Part shown: positions 15,298 through 21,606 of the stretch, piece by piece | Layout: the number at the start of each line of letters is the position of its first letter | Numbering within the stretch: the first letter of the stretch is position 1 | Origin: JAJPXC01 sp964562375 | GTDB lineage: Bacteria; Bacteroidota; Bacteroidia; Bacteroidales; Muribaculaceae | Length of the DNA stretch: 36,062 nucleotides | NCBI GenBank assembly: GCA_964562375.1 | Contig: CAZLSW010000029.1 | Span: 1 to 36,062 of the forward strand | Direction: 5' to 3' | Notes under the pieces: generated by a model | Databases searched by the model: none | What the model saw: the letters and a program-made list of their open reading frames with translations, nothing else | Told to the model about the DNA's origin: nothing | Program-made: the position numbers and the translations under genes

Positions 15298-15773
15298 TTA
15301 GGATTGGACAAGGATTTGACGTGCACGCCTTCGCCAAGGGACGCAAGCTGATCCTTTGCGGCGTGGAGATACCCTACGAACTGGGTCTGTTGGGCCACAG
15401 CGATGCCGACGTGGCGATTCACGCCCTGTGCGACGCGCTGCTTGGTGCTTTGGCCTTGGGCGACATCGGCAAGCATTTCCCCGACACCGATCCACGCTAC
15501 AAGGGCGTCGACTCGCGAGTGTTGCTGCGCGCCGTTATGGGCTTGATAGAGGAAAAAGGGTACGGCGTGGGCAACGTCGACATTACCATCATTGCCCAGG
15601 CTCCCAAAATGGCACCACATATCCTGCGGATGCGCCAAAACATGTCCGAAGACCTTGGCGTGGATATCGACAACGTGTCGGTTAAGGCCACCACCACCGA
15701 GCACCTCGGCTTCACCGGCCGCCGCGAGGGTATCGCCTCTCTCGCCACCGCCCTCCTTACCTCGTTTAAGTAG
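15294..15773 (+). CDS. ispF: 2-C-methyl-D-erythritol 2,4-cyclodiphosphate synthase
   Basis: A 159-residue enzyme of the non-mevalonate isoprenoid pathway; it cyclises CDP-ME 2-phosphate to MEcPP and releases CMP. The zinc-site motif GFDVHAF (Asp9, His11) and GHSDADVAIHALCDALLGAL (second metal His) are intact, as are DIGKHFPDTDPRYKG and the C-terminal VKATTTEHLGFTGRREGIA. Family length is normal. Its last codons TTT AAG TAG are the spacer of the first unit of the hairpin array at 15765-15923, so the repeat now supplies the stop codon. Confidence 0.97.
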   Translation: MIRIGQGFDVHAFAKGRKLILCGVEIPYELGLLGHSDADVAIHALCDALLGALALGDIGKHFPDTDPRYKGVDSRVLLRAVMGLIEEKGYGVGNVDITIIAQAPKMAPHILRMRQNMSEDLGVDIDNVSVKATTTEHLGFTGRREGIASLATALLTSFK

Positions 15774-15923
15774 GAAGTCGCGCCGTGTCGGCTTAAGTAG
15801 GAAGTCGCGCCGTGTCGGCGCGACAGATTTAAATATGAAGTCGCGCCGTGTCGGTTTAAGTAGGAAGTCGCGCCGTGTCGGCACGACAGATTTAAATAGG
15901 ACGTCGCGCCGTGCCGGCGCGAC
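15765..15923 (+). repeat. Tandem hairpin array at the ispF 3' end (5 units)
   Basis: Hairpin starts are at 15777, 15804, 15840, 15867 and 15903, so unit lengths alternate 27, 36, 27, 36. Full units have arm GTCGCGCCG, loop TGT (TGC in the last) and arm CGGCGCGAC. The 27-base units lack the last nine bases of the second arm. Spacers are TTTAAGTAGGAA or close variants. The first spacer contains the ispF stop codon. One forward frame stays open across the array and reads SRKSRRVG repeatedly. Confidence 0.88.
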
Positions 15924-15975
15924 AGTTGCTATTTTCAACCATTTTAGCCTAATTTTCGGTTAATTATACCAAGGA

Positions 15976-16008
15976 TTGGGATAATGTCGGGAAAAACGCG
16001 TAAATTTG
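15976..16008 (+). promoter_or_regulatory. Promoter of mdh
   Basis: TTG (15976-15978), 22 bases, then TAAATTTG (16001-16008), an exact TAnnTTTG box. The malate dehydrogenase ATG follows 38 bases later. Confidence 0.6.
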
Positions 16009-16046
16009 CGTATCAGAAAATCTGAAAACCAAAAAACTAAAAAGTT

Positions 16047-17048
16047 ATGGAATTCCTGACAAACGAGAAGCTCACTATCGTAGGCGCCGCCGGTATGATC
16101 GGCTCCAACATGGCCCAGACCGCCATTATGATGCGCCTTACCCCCAACATTTGTCTCTACGACCCCTATGCTAAAGGCCTTGAGGGCGTGGCCGAGGAGA
16201 TGTTCCACTGCGGTTTCGACGGCATGAACATCACTTTCACCGACGACATCAAGGAGGCCCTGACCGGCGCCAAGTACGTCGTTTCTTCGGGTGGTGCTGC
16301 ACGTAAGGAGGGCATGACCCGTGAGGATCTGCTCAAAGGCAACGCTAAAATCGCCGAGGACTTCGGCAAGAACGTGAAGGCTTATTGCCCCGACTGCAAG
16401 TTCTGCGTCGTGATCTTCAACCCCGCCGACATCACCGGCCTTATCACCCTGCTCTACTCGGGCTTGAAGCCCTCGCAGGTAGCCACCCTCGCCGCCCTCG
16501 ACTCCACCCGTCTCCGCTCCGAGCTGGCAAAGCACTTCAACATCTCGCCCGACAAGATCCAGAACTGCCGCACCTTTGGTGGCCACGGCGAGCAGATGGC
16601 AGTATTCGCCTCCACCGCTACCGTCGACGGCAAGCCGCTGGTTGACATCATCGGCACTCCCGAATTGACCGAGGAGCAGTGGGCCGAGATTCAGCAGAAG
16701 GTAACCAAGGGTGGCGCCAACATCATCGCCTTGCGTGGTCGCTCGTCGTTCCAGAGCCCCGCTTACGTGTCGATCGAGATGATCGCCGCCGCTATGGGTG
16801 GCAAGCCCTTCACCTGGCCTGCCGGCACCTACGTTCATTCCCACGGCTTCGACCATATCATGATGGCCATGGAGACCACCATCAACAAGGACGGCATCCA
16901 CTACAAAGAGCTTAAGGGCACTCCCGCCGAGGAGGCCAAGTTGCAGGAGAGCTACAAGCACCTCTGCGCGATGCGCGACGAGGTAATTGAGCTGGGCGTG
17001 CTTCCTCCCATCAAGGATTGGCACTCCATCAACCCCAACATCGACTAA
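16047..17048 (+). CDS. mdh: Malate dehydrogenase
   Basis: A 333-residue NAD-dependent dehydrogenase of the lactate/malate family. The Rossmann motif is LTIVGAAGMIGSNMA (about residues 9-23), ICLYDPYAKG follows, then SSGGAARKEGMTREDLLKGNA (active-site loop with the substrate arginine region), VVIFNPADI, ALDSTRLRSELA and the catalytic His in TFGGHGEQMAVF. It interconverts malate and oxaloacetate; in Bacteroidales it serves the reductive branch that makes fumarate and succinate. It is monocistronic, with its own promoter and a hairpin terminator. The malic enzyme at 30211-32517 acts on the same metabolite. Confidence 0.95.
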   Translation: MEFLTNEKLTIVGAAGMIGSNMAQTAIMMRLTPNICLYDPYAKGLEGVAEEMFHCGFDGMNITFTDDIKEALTGAKYVVSSGGAARKEGMTREDLLKGNAKIAEDFGKNVKAYCPDCKFCVVIFNPADITGLITLLYSGLKPSQVATLAALDSTRLRSELAKHFNISPDKIQNCRTFGGHGEQMAVFASTATVDGKPLVDIIGTPELTEEQWAEIQQKVTKGGANIIALRGRSSFQSPAYVSIEMIAAAMGGKPFTWPAGTYVHSHGFDHIMMAMETTINKDGIHYKELKGTPAEEAKLQESYKHLCAMRDEVIELGVLPPIKDWHSINPNID

Positions 17049-17050
17049 TC

Positions 17051-17124
17051 CGAATAACTGAGCCGCAAAGCGGCGAGTTGGCAATAACCCCGCACGACCG
17101 ACGAAGGAGGGAGTGCGGGGTTTT
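17051..17124 (+). terminator. mdh terminator within composite hairpin element, copy 2
   Basis: AACCCCGCAC (17086-17095) pairs with GTGCGGGG (17113-17120), followed by TTTT. The preceding bases (GAGCCGCAAAGCGGC, then GGCAATAACCCCG) match the reverse strand of 60-125 closely, so this terminator is one member of a dispersed element family. Confidence 0.75.
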
Positions 17125-17148
17125 AAGCGCTATAGTTTGCTTTTATTT

Positions 17149-17213
17149 CACAGCCCCAAAGGGGCGGTTTGGACCATTAACTTGGACTGCCAAACCGCCC
17201 CTTTGGGGCTGTG
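17149..17213. repeat. Perfect 24-bp inverted repeat downstream of mdh
   Basis: 17149-17172 and 17190-17213 are perfect reverse complements over 24 bases with a 17-base loop, followed by ATTTTTT. Each arm contains the self-palindrome GCCCCAAAGGGGC. A third half-copy, CCAAACCGCCCCTTTGGGGC, lies at 17279-17298. It can act as a strong terminator but is far longer than needed for that. Confidence 0.85.
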
Positions 17214-17245
17214 ATTTTTTCGAGAATTTGCAGTATCAGGAGGTC

Positions 17246-17300
17246 CCCCTGGTGACCGTAGGGAACCAGGGGTTATTGCCAAACCGCCCCTTTGGGGCTT
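17246..17300. repeat. Composite element copy 3 plus half hairpin
   Basis: CCCCTGGT (17246-17253) pairs with ACCAGGGG (17265-17272) and is followed by TTATTGCC, so on the reverse strand GGCAATAACCCC leads into the hairpin as in the copies at 60-125 and 17051-17124. Loop bases GGGAACC and GGTGACC are shared with copy 1 in opposite orientation. From 17301 to 17428 nothing further is recognised. Confidence 0.6.
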
Positions 17301-17428
17301 GGGAGAGCTTATGGGCTTATAGGCTTTGGGGTGGATGGATGTTACTCATGGTCAACAAAGGCGGCGTTTGGGGTGTTAATAAAGAAGGCCACGCGCTTAT
17401 TATTTCACCCTATTATACCAGCTACAGT

Positions 17429-20167
17429 ATGAAACATCTTTACTCCTTGATAGCTTTTTGCGCCGCTTTCGCTCCCTGGGCTTCCGCTCAGGTGGTGACC
17501 ACCACGCCCGCTATCATCCAGCAGGACACACAAAACATTGTGATCACTTTCCACGCCGACCAAGGCAACAAGGGCCTGATGGGCGTGAAACCTCCCACCA
17601 AAGTGTACGCCCACACCGGCGTTATCACCAATCTCTCCACATCGAGCAGCGACTGGCAGTACGCGCCCTCGTGGGGCGACAATTCGTCGAAGTATGAGCT
17701 AACCTACGTCAACACCAACACCTGGACATTGACAATCCCTGACATTGACACCTATTACGGTGTGCCTTCGGGCGTGACCGTGAAGCAACTTGCTTTCGTG
17801 TTCCGCACCGCCGACTGCTCCAAGGAGGGCAAGACCGAGAGTGGGGGAGACATCTTTGTGGACGTGATGGCCGCGGGCTTCCAAGTGGCGTTGACCTCAT
17901 CGCAAGGCTCGGTGGTCGACGGCAACCCCGTGACTTTCACCGCCAACACCACCTACGCGGCCTCGATCGCCATCTATCTCGACTCCACGTCATCCACTCC
18001 GCTGGCTTCCGGCACGGGAGTGACCACGCTTGAAGCCACCTACACCTTCTCTACCCCGGGCGATTACGAGGTGATTGCCGTGGCCACAGCCGGCAACGAC
18101 ACACAGACCACCTCGATGCGCGTCACGCGCCTTGCCGACCCGATCGCCAAGGAATTCCCAGGTGGCGTGCCCAAGATGGGCTACACCAAGGGCGACGACG
18201 GCTCCACTATCTTCTGCCTGGGCGCTCCCTCCAAAAAGCAAGTGGTCATCGTCGGCTCGTGGGACAATTACGAGGTGCTGGCCGAGAATTCGATGTACTA
18301 TCAGGATTACGAGGGCTACCGTTACTTCTGGAAACCGATTTACGGCCTGCAGGATGGCCAGGACTACATATATTATTACCTGATTGACGGCACCACCCGC
18401 GTGGGCGACCCCTACGCCCGCTTGGTGCTCGACCCGTATAACGACAAATGGATATCGTCGAGCGTGTTCCCCAACCTGCCCGCCTATCCCGTCGACAAGG
18501 TGCAGAATGTGCCGCTGGCCATCTACAATACCGCTTATGAGCAGTACGACTGGAAAAGCACCGATTTTCAGCGCGTTGACCAAAGTGATTTGCTGATTTA
18601 CGAGTTGTTGATACGCGACTTCACTGGCACCGAGGGCGCGGCCAACGGCGAGGGTACCCTCAAGGGTGTGATGGGCAAGTTGGACTATCTGCAGGGCTTG
18701 GGCGTCAACGCCATCGAGCTGCTGCCGATCATGGAGTTTAACGGCAACAACTCCTGGGGCTACAACACCAATTTCTACTTCGCGCCCGACAAAGCTTACG
18801 GCACGCCCGACGAGTACAAGGCTCTGATCGACGAGTGTCACGCCCGCGGCATGGCTGTAATCCTTGATATCGTGTTCAACCAAAGCGACGGATTGCACCC
18901 GTGGTATCAGATGTACGAAATCGCCCAGAATCCGTTCTACAACGGCTCGGCTCCCCACGCCTACAGCGTGCTCAACGACTGGAACCAAGACAATCCCCTC
19001 GTTGCCCAGCAGTGGGCCGATTGCGTGAAGTACTGGCTCACGGTCTATAATGCCGACGGCTTCCGTTTCGACCTCGTTAAAGGCCTGGGTAACAACAACT
19101 CCTACGACAACACTTATTACCCTGCCACTAACACCTGGGGGACGCCCTCGGACGCCAACACCAACAAGTATAACGCCACCCGCGTGGCTCGCATGAAGGT
19201 GATTCACGACGCGATGCGCGAGGTTGACCCCACTGCCTATTTCATCAACGAAAACCTCGCGACAGCCGAGGAGGAGAACGACATGGCCAAGGATGGCGAA
19301 ACCAACTGGGCCAACGTCAATTACGCCTCCTGCCAATTCGCTATGGGCTTTAGCTCTGGCTCGGGCCTGGAACGATTCTACGCTCCGCTCGACTCCCGCA
19401 CGTGGGGCTCGACCGTGAGCTACGCCGAGAGCCACGACGAGGAGCGTATGGCCTACAAGCAAGCTGAATACGGCACTACTGGCGTAAAGGGCGATACCGA
19501 GGCCTCGATGCGCCGACTCGGCTCGGTGGCCGCTCAGATGTTGATGTGCCCTGGAGCCCACATGATTTGGCAATTCCAGGAGTTTGGTGCCGACCAAACC
19601 ACCAAGGAATCCTCCGGCGGTAATGACACGTCGCCCAAGAAGGTGATTTGGAGCTACTTGGACGATGCGCAGCATGCCGGTTTGCATCAGAGCTATGTGG
19701 AATTGCTCCACCTGCGCGGCGACAATCCCCAACTGTTCAAAGAGGGAGTGACCACCACGATCAAGACCGCGCAAAACAATTGGGCCGCTGGTCGCTCGAT
19801 CTCGCTGAGCAACGGCACGTCGGAGCTGTTGATGGTCGTGAACCCGATGCCGTCGACCGTGCGCAATCTTTCGGTGGGCTTTACCAAGGATCCCTCGCAA
19901 TATAAGCTGATGAGCGCCAGCTACGGGTTCACCCCAGAGGTGAGCGAGACTGGCACGATTGCTGTTCCCGCCGGTGGCTACGCGGTTTACGGCACGCTTG
20001 ACCTCTCGGGCGTGGAGTCAATTCCCGTCGACACCACCGTTAGCTCGGGCGATGACACTCCGGCCGTCTATTACAACCTGCAAGGTATCCAGGTGGCTAA
20101 TCCCACTCCTGGCGCAATCTATATCGTGAAGCGAGGCGGAAAAGTTATCAAGGAGATTGTCCTCTAA
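17429..20167 (+). CDS. Secreted GH13 alpha-amylase family enzyme
   Basis: A 912-residue secreted protein with signal peptide (cut near PWASA-Q). About residues 20-150 form a carbohydrate-binding-like beta domain, 150-240 a PKD/Ig-like domain, 245-340 a CBM48/early-set domain (VVIVGSWDNYEVL), and 385-850 the GH13 barrel. Catalytic motifs: DIVFNQ (Asp480), GFRFDLVKG (nucleophile Asp548), FINENLA (acid/base Glu608) and ESHDEERM (Asp670). Region I has Gln485 where the family usually has His. It should cleave alpha-glucans outside the cell. The tail VYYNLQGIQVANPTPGAIY...VIKEIVL resembles Bacteroidota C-terminal sorting tails. The frame is open back to 17018, but that extension is intergenic repeat; the start is set by the signal peptide. 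Confidence 0.9.
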   Translation: MKHLYSLIAFCAAFAPWASAQVVTTTPAIIQQDTQNIVITFHADQGNKGLMGVKPPTKVYAHTGVITNLSTSSSDWQYAPSWGDNSSKYELTYVNTNTWTLTIPDIDTYYGVPSGVTVKQLAFVFRTADCSKEGKTESGGDIFVDVMAAGFQVALTSSQGSVVDGNPVTFTANTTYAASIAIYLDSTSSTPLASGTGVTTLEATYTFSTPGDYEVIAVATAGNDTQTTSMRVTRLADPIAKEFPGGVPKMGYTKGDDGSTIFCLGAPSKKQVVIVGSWDNYEVLAENSMYYQDYEGYRYFWKPIYGLQDGQDYIYYYLIDGTTRVGDPYARLVLDPYNDKWISSSVFPNLPAYPVDKVQNVPLAIYNTAYEQYDWKSTDFQRVDQSDLLIYELLIRDFTGTEGAANGEGTLKGVMGKLDYLQGLGVNAIELLPIMEFNGNNSWGYNTNFYFAPDKAYGTPDEYKALIDECHARGMAVILDIVFNQSDGLHPWYQMYEIAQNPFYNGSAPHAYSVLNDWNQDNPLVAQQWADCVKYWLTVYNADGFRFDLVKGLGNNNSYDNTYYPATNTWGTPSDANTNKYNATRVARMKVIHDAMREVDPTAYFINENLATAEEENDMAKDGETNWANVNYASCQFAMGFSSGSGLERFYAPLDSRTWGSTVSYAESHDEERMAYKQAEYGTTGVKGDTEASMRRLGSVAAQMLMCPGAHMIWQFQEFGADQTTKESSGGNDTSPKKVIWSYLDDAQHAGLHQSYVELLHLRGDNPQLFKEGVTTTIKTAQNNWAAGRSISLSNGTSELLMVVNPMPSTVRNLSVGFTKDPSQYKLMSASYGFTPEVSETGTIAVPAGGYAVYGTLDLSGVESIPVDTTVSSGDDTPAVYYNLQGIQVANPTPGAIYIVKRGGKVIKEIVL

Positions 20168-20174
20168 CCTGACC

Positions 20175-20234
20175 TCGTGTATTCGTGCATTCGTTTACTC
20201 GATTGCTCGAATACACGAATGCACGAGTAAACGA
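20175..20234. repeat. Palindromic octamer array after the GH13 gene
   Basis: Eight-base phrases run TCGTGTAT, TCGTGCAT, TCGTTTAC, TCGATTGC, TCGAATAC, ACGAATGC, ACGAGTAA, ACGA. The left half is built of TCGnnnnn units and the right half of their complements, so the block can fold on itself. A close relative lies at 23762-23828. Confidence 0.75.
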
Positions 20235-20250
20235 CATCTTCAATCCACAA

Positions 20251-20284
20251 TAAAAATCCCCCGGGGCCGTGATGGCCTCGGGGG
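20251..20284 (-). terminator. Terminator of the OmpA-family gene
   Basis: On the reverse strand CCCCCGAGGCC, a five-base loop and GGCCCCGGGGG form an 11-bp stem with one G-U pair, followed by ATTTTTATT. It is 35 bases past the OmpA gene stop. This is the clearest intrinsic terminator in the window. Confidence 0.85.
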
Positions 20285-20318
20285 TAAATTTTTCAGTGGA
20301 TTTTACTGGATGTCGAGA

Positions 20319-21461
20319 TTATTTTGCGTTCTCGAGGGTGCAGATAGCTACACGGTTCCAGCTCTCCTCCTCGAACATGTGGCCGATGCCCTCGCCCTCA
20401 GCGGTGATGCGGTCAGCGGCGATTTTGTACTTGTTCACGAGGGAGGTCTTCACGCTTTCAGCGCGAGCGGCAGCGAGCTTGGTGTTGAGCTCGATGGAGC
20501 CTTCGGGAGAAGCATAACCCTTGATGACAACCTTAGCCTCGGGGTGGTTCTTGAGGTAAGCGGCGATCATCTCTACGTTAGGCTGCTGATCGGAAGTGAT
20601 CTTGGAGCTGCCCACCTTGTAGAATACGTAGCGAACGGAGTTGTTGTTGTTGGTAACAACCTCTTTAACGACAGCCTTGCGAGCCTCGCAAGCGGCGAGC
20701 TCAGCGGCGAGGGCGTTAGCCTTAGCCTGCCAGTCGTTGCAAGCGGCGTTGCAACCGTCGAGCTGACCCTGAAGGTCGGCGATGCGAGCGTTGAGGGCGT
20801 CAACCTCAGCCTGGTCGTAGGGACGAACGCAGGTAAAGCCGGGGTTGATGTTGTAGCTTACAGAAGCGAAGAGCTGGAAGTAAGCCTGGTGTGCGTCATA
20901 AGCGCAAGAGGTGTTGTCCCAGTCACCACCGGTCATGATCCAGTTGATACGGGGCTTGAGAGAGATGGTGAGGTTCTCGGTAGCGTTGTAGTTGAAGTTC
21001 AAGCCTACAGCGGTCTGGAAGTAGTTGTAGTCACCGCCGTAGCAGCTCTTTGCGATGTATTGACCCCAGCCTGCGCCAGCTACAGCGTCGATGTCGAAGT
21101 AGCGGTGCTTGCAGTGGTAGCCGCAGAAGAGGTTGAACAAGTTAACCTTGCCGTAGAGACCTACATAGAGGTTGTCGAATGCGAGCTTGTTGCTCTCACC
21201 GCCGTTCCAGGTGGAGGTGTTGATGCCTACTTGGCCCTCAACGCCCATGCCGAATACCGGGGTGATCTGCTTGTCGAGGTGGAGACCCCAACCTGCGCGC
21301 ATGTTCTGGAAGAAGGAATGACCCTTAATGGGGCTCATCACACCGCCGTCCACGCCGATCGACCAATTGTCAACGAAACGAGGAGTAGCGATGGCTTGAT
21401 CCTGTGCTGATGCCGACATTACGCCGAATGCCAAGGCAGCAATGAGTAATGATTTTTTCAT
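20319..21461 (-). CDS. OmpA-family outer-membrane protein
   Basis: A 380-residue protein: signal peptide (cut after SASAQ), an N-terminal eight-strand-like beta-barrel (about residues 25-215), a coiled-coil linker (about 225-270, VDALNARIADLQGQLDG) and a C-terminal OmpA peptidoglycan-binding domain (about 280-375) with NTKLAAARAESVKTSLVNKY. It anchors the outer membrane to the cell wall. Cysteine content is unusually high for this class, with CNAAC and AACEAR in the linker and several in the barrel. Its promoter and terminator are its own; the TonB receptor gene is transcribed divergently. Confidence 0.92.
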   Translation of the reverse strand: MKKSLLIAALAFGVMSASAQDQAIATPRFVDNWSIGVDGGVMSPIKGHSFFQNMRAGWGLHLDKQITPVFGMGVEGQVGINTSTWNGGESNKLAFDNLYVGLYGKVNLFNLFCGYHCKHRYFDIDAVAGAGWGQYIAKSCYGGDYNYFQTAVGLNFNYNATENLTISLKPRINWIMTGGDWDNTSCAYDAHQAYFQLFASVSYNINPGFTCVRPYDQAEVDALNARIADLQGQLDGCNAACNDWQAKANALAAELAACEARKAVVKEVVTNNNNSVRYVFYKVGSSKITSDQQPNVEMIAAYLKNHPEAKVVIKGYASPEGSIELNTKLAAARAESVKTSLVNKYKIAADRITAEGEGIGHMFEEESWNRVAICTLENAK

Positions 21462-21494
21462 TTTGTAAGGTAGATAACGTTGTTAAAATCGGCA

Positions 21495-21525
21495 CAAAGA
21501 TACAACGTTTGTGAAAAATAACCAA
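21495..21525 (-). promoter_or_regulatory. Promoter of the OmpA-family gene
   Basis: On the reverse strand TTG (21523-21525), 20 bases, then TATCTTTG (21495-21502), an exact TAnnTTTG box. The ATG follows 33 bases later. Confidence 0.65.
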
Positions 21526-21588
21526 GGTTTTTTATTAAATTTTAGCCAAATTGTAAAATCGGTGTATAATAATTTATGCTAAAATCCG

Positions 21589-21596
21589 TAACTTTG
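21589..21596 (+). promoter_or_regulatory. -7 box of the TonB receptor gene
   Basis: TAACTTTG is an exact TAnnTTTG box 10 bases before the ATG at 21607, so the leader would be only a few bases long. No TTTG at the expected -33 distance was seen. Confidence 0.5.
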
Positions 21597-21606
21597 TAGC
21601 GAAATT

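Noticed and set aside
15774..15963. Open frame across the ispF hairpin array as a separate small gene
   Set aside because: It only reads repeat units (SRKSRRVG) inside and after ispF, with no start or gene-like end of its own; noted within the repeat family instead.
17018..17428. N-terminal extension of the GH13 reading frame
   Set aside because: It translates the mdh tail and intergenic hairpins; the signal peptide sets the start at 17429.
17990..19900. 636-residue leftward open frame opposite the GH13 gene
   Set aside because: It is an antisense shadow of a gene with clear catalytic motifs, a product of codon bias.
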